This document shows, one piece after another, positions 1 to 9,516 of a stretch of DNA of 33,009 nucleotides. Every line of letters starts with the position of its first letter. The stretch's first letter is position 1. The stretch comes from Branchiostoma floridae (taxonomy: Eukaryota; Chordata; Leptocardii; Amphioxiformes; Branchiostomatidae). Position numbers and translations under genes: made by a program. Location of the stretch: positions 1,233,197-1,266,205 of the forward strand of contig NC_049985.1 in the NCBI RefSeq assembly GCF_000003815.2, in the 5' to 3' direction. The notes under the pieces are model-generated. The model had not been told where the DNA came from. It saw only the letters and a list, made by a program, of their open reading frames with translations, and ran no database searches.

Positions 1-925
1 GGTGTCAGTAATAAGTTTAACCACTACTGTCGTCAGGGGAGGAATGTCAGGTGCTCCTCCAGGCCCTCGGTGATCAGTTCAGTGTTGTTCTGCTCCATTA
101 GGCTCCTTGCGCGAGAAAACAAGGATTACGGCAGTCCTGGTGGTGATACAGCCTTGTCTGAATACCTAACTCATGCGAAAAAACAAACAAACAAGGAAAT
201 CACAATGCATCCGAAGCCAAGTTAACCACGCTAAGTTGAATCAATCTCACCTGCGCACCCGAACACGTGCGCTCCACATACAGATGCAAATTCCACTCAT
301 AAATGACACGAGTATCAGAAGGAACATTTGAAAACTCGAATATGCTCTAAAACACAAGCTGCACGCCTTAGGAAAGGTGAGCAAACAAATTCACAGAATA
401 ATAAAACGAAATTCAGACAGCAAAATGTCTCTGCACTGAGAACACTGTCCCGCCAAAGCGCGGGAAACAGACCGCCAAACGAAAATTCCAGAACACGCCA
501 TAAGGCGGCAAGGCAATACTGCGTACCTTCTAGGTTAGTGACACTAACGCCAAAGGAAACTACTCAGTCCTTTGCTGCCGGCAAGATACGTTCCCAGAAG
601 TAAAAGATGTCACCGGCTTGCACATGGCTGGTACCGCGCTACAGGAGCTCTGCTTGGCAACGTCCTGTTCGTGCGGCTCATGATTCACTTGTGAATAGAG
701 GGGGAGTTATATCACATGTCATAAACTCACGCGAGTGGAGATCTCGCGAGAGTTCATTCCATTGTGATATCATTGGGAATCCTCAAATTTTACGTGAAAT
801 CATTTCCACATTCCTGTTGTTGTTTATATCCGGGGTATTCGGCGACTGGTGCCTACCAAGACATCAATAGATTGGATTAAAAACTGATATTTCAATTAGC
901 AGACCAAATTACCGGTTAATATGTA

Positions 926-998
926 GATCAATCGTTTGCCAAACACCTGCTTTTTGCCTACCACTGCGTCACCGTGACATCATCGCGATCGCTCGTAT
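926..998. repeat. Dispersed repeat, copy A (second copy at 16079-16154)
   Basis: This 73-bp stretch shares long matching blocks (for example around TTTGCCAAACA and the TGACATC...GCGAT...GCTCGTAT region) with 16079-16154. The latter lies about 200 bp upstream of the first exon of the partial transporter gene. No transporter exon is visible near copy A, so it is either a mobile repeat or a displaced 5' flank. Confidence 0.6.
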
Positions 999-1213
999 TC
1001 CTGGCGCTGAAAGTTCTACAGTACACAGCCTACCTTCACTAAGATTTATCGACAGGTAAGCGTTAAGCAGTATCTTCACGTTGACGATTCACTTATCTGA
1101 ATCTGAATTATGTGAACATTCTGTTGTTTGCACTACGTCATTCAGATGAAAACATGAAAATTGCACCCACGACTGTCGAGAAACTATTCTAGTTGCCATG
1201 CGGACCAAGGAAA

Positions 1214-1313
1214 NNNNNNNNNNNNNNNNNNNNNNNNNNNNNNNNNNNNNNNNNNNNNNNNNNNNNNNNNNNNNNNNNNNNNNNNNNNNNNNNNNNNNNN
1301 NNNNNNNNNNNNN
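1214..1313. other. Assembly gap (100 N)
   Basis: Exactly 100 N, the usual placeholder for a gap of unknown size. Confidence 0.99.
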
Positions 1314-1764
1314 ATAGCATTGATAATCTACTGGAATATCGTATGTCATTTTCATGCATGAGTGTATCTTTTCATTTCCTCGTCAAGAATTGTATTGAAA
1401 TTATGATGCTATCAAACTGGTACGAGGTTAGGTATGTTACAAAAATGATACATTTAAATGTTTGCCGATGGTGCGCGTTTAGGTTTGCCTAAACAAAAGT
1501 TTGCGGCTAAAATCTGCAATGGAGCTAACGTTAGTCCTCTGTTGTTATTATTATTATAGTTTTAACAGATTTCAAGACATCCCAAATAACACAAAAAGGA
1601 GAATATTTAAAGAAGGTAACGTGATATAATATATAGGCCGCTACTTCCTATTTTGCTGACCGCGTGTCCGCAGCCTGGACTTATGTAGCTTTGGTCGACT
1701 CCCAGGTCGCTGTACAACGCCAGTCGGTACACTAGTGTGTTGGAACACTTCCATAGACGATAGA

Positions 1765-1844
1765 GATTTCGGAACATAGGGATTTCGGAATATAGGGATT
1801 TCGGAACATAGAGATTTCGGAACATAGGGATTTCGGAACATAGG
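1765..1844. repeat. Minisatellite, 16-bp unit, five copies
   Basis: Five consecutive units of GATTTCGGAACATAGG with single-base variants (GAATATAGG in unit 2, a final A in unit 3). No gene is adjacent. Confidence 0.95.
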
Positions 1845-3725
1845 GCGGTCACCAACAAGGAACCAACTAACCAACGAAACAAACATCGTAGCTAGCGATT
1901 TTTCTTGATAAAGTGGAATGACGGTGCATATTTTATTCATTAGTTTGTTTATTGTACTGCTCTGGCCTCGTGGCGTAACACACAAGGTTTGCAATGAACA
2001 ACCTGCATATCCGGACAGATTCATTTCATCCACTCATTGGAATATGCCTCTGATACTCTTTTCCATAAGTGTGCTGGGTTCTTTGATAATGCGCTTGAGG
2101 TGTGTAGCTCTCCTTCTTAAACACGGGACCTCCATTTAACGCCCTATCCTTGAGACGTTCCTAACGGGAGCTAGGTACTCATTGTGTTACAGCATTCGTT
2201 ATCTCTTCACAGAATATCTTCACAAAATGCAACATGCGATTCTACCAATCCGCCCTCCCTCCCTCCCGGCAGACGCACACGCCCCAGTCCGACCTCCCGT
2301 CTGTCAGCAGTGGGATTTTCCCGCCATGTCAGGGTGAGCTCAGAGGGGTGAGCTGTAGTTGTACAAGACCAAAACCACCGGGCCAGTGCCGACAGCTTGT
2401 CAGCCAATAAATGGCCTTATAATGACAAGAATGCCCCAGCTCTGACACCCGAGATGGCTTCTAATTACTAAGGAGGAGAGGAATATGCTTTTGAAAAGTC
2501 TCCAAGGTAGCTGATGCAGTTTTAAACGCTCCAAGCGCGGATGTCAATACTAGCACAAAACAGCGATGTTCGGTACCAAATACCCCCACAACGCTAAAGG
2601 AGGTTTGGGCATGGGCTTTGTCGTGGGTTTCACAAGATTTACACAGACAGAAAGGTGGAAATATTTCCTAATAAGGATTTTGGAAACAGTCCGTTCGTCT
2701 GCTGCAAGGTTTATGTTTTGTCTCTCACCCGGCAAGTCTACTGTTATGTATGTTCGAAGCCTTAGATACATGGACCAAGGATTCTGAAATTAAACGAAGA
2801 TTTATTTCGTTGTCGCTGAAACAATGATATGAAAGTTACACTAGCTATCCTCTTTATGAAGATCAATTTTACTTACCCTAATAACAGCGCGCAAATGAAC
2901 AAGTAGTAGTGTCGCTCAGAATGTCGCGCAATGATGTAGAAGATGCGCACAAATTTGTTGGTTAGTGATGTTCATGGTAGCCATGGTATCAGGCTACACG
3001 AACAAACAAACAAACAAACTTACAAAGCAAGGAACAAAATGTAAAAATCCTCAGATGCATGGTAATGTAGTAAGATGCAGCATGTTCATGGTACAATGTG
3101 TACAGCGTAAAGGGAAAGCGCTACTGGTTTCTAGCTTTGGTAACGTTTATAGTCTTGTTTAAGACTTGAATTGGCGCTTGCTCCCAACGTTCACGAGAGA
3201 GTATCGTATCAGTATGAGATTGAGAGCGAGCTTGCACTAACAAGGCTGACGCCCAGATTACATAGCTTCGCGAAACGCCTTTGGAATAAGTTTATACAAC
3301 ACTTAAGGCATTCATTATTGCCAAACATCCACAAACTAACATTTGCTGTCCCGAAAAGTACTTAGTGTTTGTATCAGTAAAATGCCTGTATTGTAGCACG
3401 TTGCACGAGCGACTGTAGATGATAATAGTGAAAATAAAACTGGGCCACAAAATCACGGAACGTCTCCATACAATAAACAAACAGGTCATGAAACAACCAA
3501 TAAAGTGTTATTAGCTGTGGTTTCAGGTGTCTGCCCTGTTTCCGGTTGAAACGGTCACCAAAGTTTGACTTTGGGAGTTTGCAGCTTGACACAGGGTGGT
3601 TCTGATTCCTGGTCCGGTTTTGTTAATGGGAAAAGCCCAGGGATTAACTCTCATGAACCTACATAAAATCAGGACATGATTTGTGGACAATAAAATACAT
3701 GGAACACAACCAGTGTAATGTTACG

Positions 3726-3734
3726 TATATATAA
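3726..3734 (+). promoter_or_regulatory. Candidate TATA box (TATATATAA)
   Basis: A strong TATA-type sequence followed by a G-rich run. It lies about 90 bp upstream of the first ATG of a 36-codon frame (3820-3930). Spacing fits a short 5' UTR. Position and match to consensus are the only support. Confidence 0.35.
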
Positions 3735-3819
3735 GGGCAAGGGGGAGGTTTGGATACGAATTCTGTGACTTCAGCAGAGGAAATCGAATATTCTATCAAC
3801 AGAAACGACTTGTGTCAAC

Positions 3820-3930
3820 ATGGGTCGCTTTTCCATACCGAAAAAGACGACTCCTGGCGATTTGACTCTTCAGTGTAGTTGCCTGCGTTTCACTCCTGAT
3901 CTCAAAGGCTTAAACGCACAAGACTTTTGA
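3820..3930 (+). CDS. Possible 36-aa small protein downstream of a TATA box
   Basis: The frame starts MGRFSIPKKTTPGDL and ends at TGA 3928-3930. It has no signal peptide, membrane segment or domain I recognise, and includes the short motif CSC in mid-sequence. What sets it apart from other short frames is a well-formed TATA box about 90 bp upstream, with the ATG being the first one after it. No splice donor is obvious inside it, so it would be a one-exon gene if real. It could equally be chance, or part of an old retroelement promoter. Low confidence. Confidence 0.2.
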   Translation: MGRFSIPKKTTPGDLTLQCSCLRFTPDLKGLNAQDF

Positions 3931-5063
3931 AGTTTAGTGGTGGCAAGAGCATACGTATATGTTTATAACTACCATGTTGAAAACTACTTTTAAGTGTATA
4001 CAACGACGTACAGTTTTAGTGGTGCATCGGTGACACAAAATGAAGACACTTGGTACCGAGCCTCGAAGTTGGAATAAGTGGTGTCACGTGGGAGGGTTTT
4101 GTATTTTATAAGATCGATTTGCATGACTGCAACAATAATATAATACCAAATAGTCCAGTAATGCCTCACATCCAATTAACTGGACTCTACATTGAAGAAA
4201 TCTCACCGCTGCTGATACGTGTCAAAAGAGACCCTTGGCGGATTAAAGAAGTACTGCAACTATCAGTTGACATGCAATGCATCCCTTCCATTCTTACACT
4301 GTTTTCTTATGGACGTAAATTACGTAAGGAAACTTAAAGATATTAACAGATCAACGTCCTTTATCAGTTCAACCTACCCTCGCCGAGATAGGTAAGATTG
4401 TTTCGTTTTTGATGACGAAAACCTGTGGAAAAAGACACATCTTAGACCATTATAAGTTAACTTTCGTCTACAACACCCGAAGGGAGTATGCCGTTTTTTT
4501 ATCGTAGATTTTATACCTTGTCCACTGAACTTCCATTCTTAATTGGAAGTGTCTTACTCTTTATTCAGTGTAAATGGCGATCCAGTACGAAACCGCCTTT
4601 ACGAGCTTAGCCCGATTTTTTTCATCCCCCCAAACCCCGAAATGTCTCAAATTGGCGGTTGTTTTGTAAATTCCTGTCAAGATTTGTGCTGTAGTTCAGA
4701 CATCCATGTCTTTTTTTGCATCGACACTTATCCAGTAACCAAACCGATGTGCAGATATCATACTGTGAAAGCAATAATATTTCATTTCTTAGGCATTTCT
4801 GTCGAACTTATTGAGTAAAGAGAATGTCACTATGTTGTGATGATGTTTTCACTAACCAGTGTTGTTTTATCGAAACTCAAGCACCTTTTCTTTACAGTGT
4901 ACCAATAGAAGTGGTACATGAAGAGCTATCACATCCAAATTGCGTTCACATTTGAGAACCAAGAAGAGGTTGAACAAATACAACGATTTTTCTGTGTTTT
5001 AATATCAATAGATACATTTTTTTTCAAAATGCTGTTAGGTTTGATGGGCTCAGAGCTGAAATA
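3931..5063. other. Intergenic, nothing recognised
   Basis: AT-rich sequence. Open frames of up to about 95 codons start at non-ATG codons and show no domain or compositional sign of coding. No repeats beyond homopolymer runs were seen before the ATATC array. Confidence 0.5.
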
Positions 5064-5200
5064 ATATCATATCATATCATACCATACCATATCATATCAT
5101 ATCATATCATATCATATCATATCATATCATATCATATCATATCATATCATATCATACCATATCATACCATATTATATATTATATCATACCGTATCATACA
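5064..5200. repeat. Pentanucleotide microsatellite (ATATC)n
   Basis: About 27 tandem units of ATATC/ATACC (TCATA phase), pure in the middle and interrupted by ATACC variants at both ends. No gene is nearby. Confidence 0.95.
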
Positions 5201-5483
5201 AGCAACGTGACGAAGCGCTTTGTGTGAAGAAAAAGTCTACGCTGTCTACAAATTACAGAAATATTCATTGTTTCATTAGAAGGGTGCAAACAGCACCGTG
5301 ACCTACTGCTGGGGGTAGTGAACTGGCGGGTGATGTGTTGTCATTTCTGACCCCTTGTTTTCTTGTGCACTTATCCTCTCAACTTCAAGCACTAGCCCTT
5401 CCTGAAGTCCCACGATTGATACTACGATATACGACAATACGTATGTCTAGCATCGAGAATATCAGTTTCGGCAGATCCTCCAT

Positions 5484-5600
5484 GGCTAAATCGTAACTGC
5501 GCGCCGTCCAGAATGGTCTTTAATACGGACACTGAAGACCATAATCTCCACCATAGACCGTTGGTAGAGGACTGGATAGGCCGGCAGTTACGGTTTTGCC
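5484..5600. mobile_element. Small imperfect foldback / MITE-like sequence
   Basis: The ends GGCTAAATCGTAACTGC and GCAGTTACGGTTTTGCC are imperfect inverted repeats of about 27 bp. A second inner pair (AATGGTCTT / GAAGACCAT) also folds back. No coding capacity. The target-site duplication is not clear, so the class is unknown. Confidence 0.4.
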
Positions 5601-5713
5601 TTCAAGACATCTGTTTGGAAATCTCTATTAGAAGTATAAGTGACCCGTGAGAACTCCGTCCGGGACGAGCAGCTCGTTGTGTACCCAGCCTGGGAACATG
5701 CAAACATCAAATA

Positions 5714-5862
5714 CGAGGGGCGTTCAATAAGTAATGGTCCTGACCCACTTCTAGTTGTCTGATCTAGATGAAATTGTATATGTGTAATGATTCATATCTC
5801 TATAGATCATGTTGCAAAAAACAGCTCTGAACTAATTGTGGTTTTTGATTTACAGGAGTTTG
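5714..5862 (+). mobile_element. Mariner-type element, 5' portion, runs into a gap
   Basis: It starts after a TA dinucleotide with CGAGGGGCGTTCAATAAGTA and matches the first ~150 bp of the element at 9517-10094 closely. The remainder falls in the 100-N gap. Sequence directly after the gap is already the conserved 5' flank of the LRR gene, so the element end must lie within the gap. It belongs to the Tc1/mariner superfamily by terminal repeat, TA target and relation to the second copy. Confidence 0.8.
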
Positions 5863-5962
5863 NNNNNNNNNNNNNNNNNNNNNNNNNNNNNNNNNNNNNN
5901 NNNNNNNNNNNNNNNNNNNNNNNNNNNNNNNNNNNNNNNNNNNNNNNNNNNNNNNNNNNNNN
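5863..5962. other. Assembly gap (100 N)
   Basis: Exactly 100 N. It hides the end of a mariner element and the upstream exon or promoter of the first LRR gene. Confidence 0.99.
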
Positions 5963-6109
5963 AATTTCTTTAGTTGTGTTTCATAGCGACATAAAAGACT
6001 TTTCAACATGCACAAGCAATATGTAACGTTACTAGGCAATAACGACTTTTAAGCACAAGTTTGTTTTCAGTTATTACATCTACATTGTATTCCTTCTCTT
6101 GCAGACAAA

Positions 6110-7450
6110 ATGTTTGGAAAGCTGAAGACACTGCTGGTCCTTCTGCTCATCGTTCTGAAGGAAGCTGGACCGACCGCAGCCTGCAGCACCAGCTGTTCAT
6201 CAGACTGTAACTGCTGCTGCAGAACCAGAGGCAGTGTTCCTCAGTATCTACCTTCAAGTGTCACTAAACTTGACTTAAAATTCAATAAGATTACAACCAT
6301 CAGTCCATCTGCTTTCTCAAGATACAGGAGCTTGATAGTACTAAATCTGTCCCACAACCAAATAACAGAGATTCAGCAAGGTACATTTTCTAACCTACCA
6401 CAGCTGCAACAGTTGTATCTGCACTACAACCAAATAACCAACATCCAGCCTCGGGCATTTTCAGAGATGTTACAGCTTAGAAACTTAATACTGCACAACA
6501 AGAAGATAAAAACCATTCAGCCAGGCGTACTTTCAAACCTGCCCAAGCTTCAAATGTTGTTCCTGAACAATAACAAGATGACAACCATCCATCCCAGTAT
6601 ATTCTCAGATCTCCCTCAGATCCAACTGTACTCTCGTCAAGTATTGGTGATGAAAATTGTCAACAACCCCTGGCAGTGTGACTGCAGCATGCTTTCCTTA
6701 AGGATGAAAAGATCTATAAAAAAAGAGATAATTTGTTCTCAACCAGCCCGCTTACAAGGCCAAAAGCTGATAGATGTCAGTCGTAAAGATTTGATCTGTG
6801 AAAAGCCAAGAATTGTAAGCTTTCTGCCCACAACTACTACAAATGCTTCACCTCCTCCAGTAGGCACCACCAGTTCTTCAGACATGGCATCTTCTCCGAC
6901 TTTTGCCATACGTGTACATACTGGCTCTACACCCTCAGAACAGCTTGTGTCTTCTCCCACCTTCTCCCAGCCTGTATCTGTTGGCTCTACACCTCCAGAA
7001 CAGCTTGTGTCTTCTCCCACTTTCTCCCAGCCTGTATCTGTTGGCTCTACACCTCCAGAACAGCTTGTGTCTTCTCCCACCTTCTCCCAGCCTGTATCTG
7101 TTGGCTCTACACCTCCAGAACAGCTCGTGTCTTCTCCCACTTTCTCCCAGCCTGTATCTGTTGGCTCTACTCCCTCAGAACAGTTTGAATCTGGTCCTAC
7201 TTCATCTGTTTTTGTTCACTCTTTGCCTCCAGAAGAGCCTGAATCGCATCCCATTATTCTCATTGCCCCTATTGCTGGTGCAGCAGCCGGCACTGTCCTC
7301 ATTGGTACCATGATTGTTCTCATAATCTGTTGGAAGAGATGGACCAGGAATCGCTCTGTTGGCCCAGACCCTGGTGTTGTGTCCAACAGCACAGACACTA
7401 CAGCTACTGTATCAACCGGTGGTCATGACCAGATGGACCAGACACCATGA
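6110..7450 (+). CDS. VLR-like LRR receptor, membrane-anchored, intact copy
   Basis: Predicted cell-surface recognition protein of 446 aa. Domains in order: signal peptide (residues 1-24, Leu-rich core, ending PTAA); Cys-rich N-cap (CSTSCSSDCNCCC, about 25-37); about five LRRs of pattern LxxLxLxxNxI (about 50-176); C-terminal cap starting NNPWQCDC at 185; Ser/Thr/Pro linker; five 20-residue stalk repeats of type SSPTFSQPVSVGSTPPEQLV (261-360); one membrane span (382-408); and a 38-residue tail with no ITAM or ITIM. The whole protein lies on one exon, with a consensus acceptor (CTCTTGCAG, ending 6104) six bases before the ATG, so at least one 5' UTR intron is implied. This order matches lamprey variable lymphocyte receptors and, as I recall, an amphioxus VLR-like protein. 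Unlike lamprey VLR it is a complete germline gene. LRR 4 has Lys in place of the structural Asn. The ligand is unknown. Another LRR receptor class cannot be excluded. Confidence 0.88.
   Translation: MFGKLKTLLVLLLIVLKEAGPTAACSTSCSSDCNCCCRTRGSVPQYLPSSVTKLDLKFNKITTISPSAFSRYRSLIVLNLSHNQITEIQQGTFSNLPQLQQLYLHYNQITNIQPRAFSEMLQLRNLILHNKKIKTIQPGVLSNLPKLQMLFLNNNKMTTIHPSIFSDLPQIQLYSRQVLVMKIVNNPWQCDCSMLSLRMKRSIKKEIICSQPARLQGQKLIDVSRKDLICEKPRIVSFLPTTTTNASPPPVGTTSSSDMASSPTFAIRVHTGSTPSEQLVSSPTFSQPVSVGSTPPEQLVSSPTFSQPVSVGSTPPEQLVSSPTFSQPVSVGSTPPEQLVSSPTFSQPVSVGSTPSEQFESGPTSSVFVHSLPPEEPESHPIILIAPIAGAAAGTVLIGTMIVLIICWKRWTRNRSVGPDPGVVSNSTDTTATVSTGGHDQMDQTP
6890..7189 (+). repeat. 60-bp coding minisatellite (stalk repeats), five units
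   Basis: Five in-frame 60-bp units begin at 6890, 6950, 7010, 7070 and 7130. The first is divergent (FAIRVHTGSTPSEQLV), the next three encode the same peptide, and the last ends PSEQFE. The unit encodes a Ser/Thr/Pro-rich stalk, a likely O-glycosylated spacer between LRR head and membrane. The downstream gene copy has only three units, so stalk length varies by whole repeats. Confidence 0.95.
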
Positions 7451-7632
7451 CTGCTGTAACAGTTACAGTAACAACCGCTGCATCATTAACCAGATTTCCA
7501 AAATTAAAATTAATACACTTACATGTAGACACCACCACTGCTGTAACAACTGGTAGTCATGACCCAAAAGATAGATCATCATGGTCAGCAGGTGTTATAA
7601 TGGTTAACTTGGTGGGAGGACAGAGTAGTTAG
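7447..7632 (+). other. Downstream frame overlapping the LRR stop codon (ATGA), probable decayed tail
   Basis: A 61-codon frame starts at the ATG that overlaps the receptor stop codon in ATGA. It includes DTTTAVTTGSHDPKD, which resembles the receptor's own tail DTTATVSTGGHDQMD, so the DNA is a diverged duplicate of the tail-coding segment. The corresponding frame is open for 72 codons after the second gene copy (13984-14202). It is most simply read as former coding sequence now in the 3' UTR. Translation is not shown. Confidence 0.4.
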
Positions 7633-7925
7633 TGTGAGTTGTTATTAACTTGTCTGGGAGACAAGATCTTAACCAGTGTGTAATTTCTAACTTTTTAAAG
7701 GACATTTTGAGTTTAGTTAGTGTGAGTTTCAACTTGGCTGATTGACAGGGATTAATCAGTGTGTTATTAGCAACTTGTTTGGAGGACAGAGTAATTAGTG
7801 TGAGTTATAATTCACTTGTCTGGGAGACAGAGCTCCAGACGTGTGTGCTATATTTTAACTTTGTTGAAGGACAGAGTAGTTGGTGGGAGCTATTGTCTTG
7901 TCCGATGGACAGAGCTAAATCTGTG
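7617..7925 (+). repeat. Degenerate ~80-90 bp tandem repeat in the LRR 3' UTR
   Basis: The motif AGGACAGAGTARTTAGTGTGAGTT recurs in varied form near 7617, 7705, 7791 and 7869, each followed about 40 bp later by an ACTTGTCTGGGAGACA-type block. This gives four degenerate copies. The region lies between the stop codon and the likely polyadenylation signal. Confidence 0.7.
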
Positions 7926-8309
7926 TGTTAATATTAACTTAGATGATACAAAGAGTTTACTGATCACCAATTTGCTATTTTGATTTATTGTTATTTACAG
8001 CACAGATACTTCACGTAACTGTTTTGTCATTGTACAGTACAACATCTACTGCCATCTTTTGTGTAACGTTATATTCATATAATAGATTTTTAACTGTAGC
8101 TTAAGCTTTGTAAAAACACAACTTATTCTAGTTCTAGTGGTATTAAGTACACTTTAATTTTGTTGTGTATATATAACTGTATATCCCCTTTACATAGAGA
8201 GGCTAATGGATATTTCCTAGTACATGTAGTAAAATTTAGAGTATTCAGATTTATGTTCCCATGTTTATAACTGCCCTAAAGAACACAATGTCATGCTTAC
8301 GTCTTGTTG

Positions 8310-8315
8310 AATAAA
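8310..8315 (+). promoter_or_regulatory. Candidate polyadenylation signal AATAAA for the LRR gene
   Basis: AATAAA lies about 860 bp after the receptor stop codon in an AT-rich 3' region. It is a clear match downstream of the 3' UTR repeats. Earlier variants such as ATTAAA are also present, so the actual cleavage site is uncertain. Confidence 0.4.
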
Positions 8316-8560
8316 CTGGAGAAATGTCATGATGAAGCTTACAGCCTTTCTATTGATTTCTGAAGAAAGTCAACTGACATAATGATTATACCTCTCAACA
8401 TAGAAATTAGCTAATGATTTATTTCAGATTCAGAGTGTTCAGACTTTCATTCACAAATGATATTTTGTATCCTGACTTGCAGCACTAGCAAATGTTGTGC
8501 CCACCTAATACATTAGAAGTAGTCAGATGAGTATGGGTAGCACTTGTATAAACTTTTTCT

Positions 8561-9210
8561 GGCAGCCCTTTTCCTGATGCTAGAGGCAATAGCTGCAGTG
8601 AGACCTGCCCTGTCTGAGTCCTGAAACCTCTTAACAAAGCGTGTGGACACCATGATCATTATTCATCGGCAGAATCTGCCCCCTTGTTCTACCAAGTCAG
8701 CAACTCAGAGATGTTAAATGTACATTTAGGTCTTGTACGTTTACCAACCCTTTGCCCGTTCCCCTTTATTTTTCACCATTAAGTTAAAGATAAAGGATAT
8801 TAAAGGAGATTAAGATAAAGATTTCTCCTTGGTTTGATACTGTCTATTTGACTGAGAAAAAAAGATGTAACTGTTTTAAGTTATATACCTCTTTTGGCAG
8901 CCCTTTTCCTAATGCTAAAGGCAGTAGCTGCAGTGAGACCAGCCATGTCTGAGTCCTGAAACCTCTTAACAAAGCGTGTAGACACCATTATTCTTATAGG
9001 TAGAATCTACCCCCTTTTTCTATTAGGTCACTCTCAAAGATGTTACTACCATAGGTCTTGCTCTTTTAGCATTTACCCTTTGCCCAATCCCTTTATCTTT
9101 AGCCATGAAATTAACTATCATTTCTTCTTGGTTTGATACTGTGTCCATAAAAATCATGTTTAAAATGGGTTAAGCTATATGCTTCTTTCGGCAACCCTTT
9201 TTTTTTGCAA
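8561..9210. repeat. Long direct repeat, ~335-bp unit, two copies plus start of a third
   Basis: GGCAGCCCTTTTCCTRATGC begins units at 8561 and 8896, and a diverged GGCAACCC begins a third start at 9190. The two units stay similar through GAGTCCTGAAACCTCTTAAC, AACAAAGCGTGTRGACACCA and TTGGTTTGATACTGT. No coding capacity or known RNA fold was recognised. Confidence 0.85.
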
Positions 9211-9516
9211 AGGTACGAGAAGCATGAAAATAAATTGGTGTGGCCTAAGGAGTATTTCAAACAGGAAAGAAGCAGAGTCACATTTCAGGATATTGGTCTT
9301 GGCAACACGTAACAACAGCTCTGAAGGTCTAAATCTCTAAAGCTACCAGCATCAGAAACAACATTAGCATGAAAGCTTATCTGCATATTCAGTAAATGTC
9401 ATTATGAAAGTTTAGAGATTTGATCCAACAGGTGTCAGATGTTCATAGATGTCAGATGTTTGAACTGATCGGTTCAAAATTCAGTTTTCTTGTTATTGGA
9501 TCACGGGTACATGCTA

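Larger units (their letters stand above)
1..3719. other. Gene-poor region, no supported gene
   Basis: I find no reading frame with coherent coding character and no convincing exon here. Contents are a short (AAAC)n tract near 179-197, a dispersed repeat at 926-998, an assembly gap at 1214-1313, a 16-bp minisatellite at 1765-1844, a GC-rich patch around 2245-2400 with no clear function, and another (AAAC)n tract near 3000-3020. Short open frames are at chance length for this base composition. Confidence 0.6.

Noticed and set aside
33-98. A 21-codon - strand frame (MEQNNTELITEGLEEHL...) at the window edge
   Set aside because: It meets a stop after 21 codons and has no GT donor before it, so it cannot be read as a first exon; no homologue recognised.
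4543-4818. 91-codon + strand frame rich in Cys and Phe
   Set aside because: It begins at a TTG codon, has no promoter or splice context and no recognisable domain; its length is near chance for this base composition.
6739-7140. A 133-codon - strand frame with repeats opposite the LRR stalk
   Set aside because: It is the complement of the 60-bp coding minisatellite; repeats keep several frames open at once. The + strand receptor frame explains the sequence.
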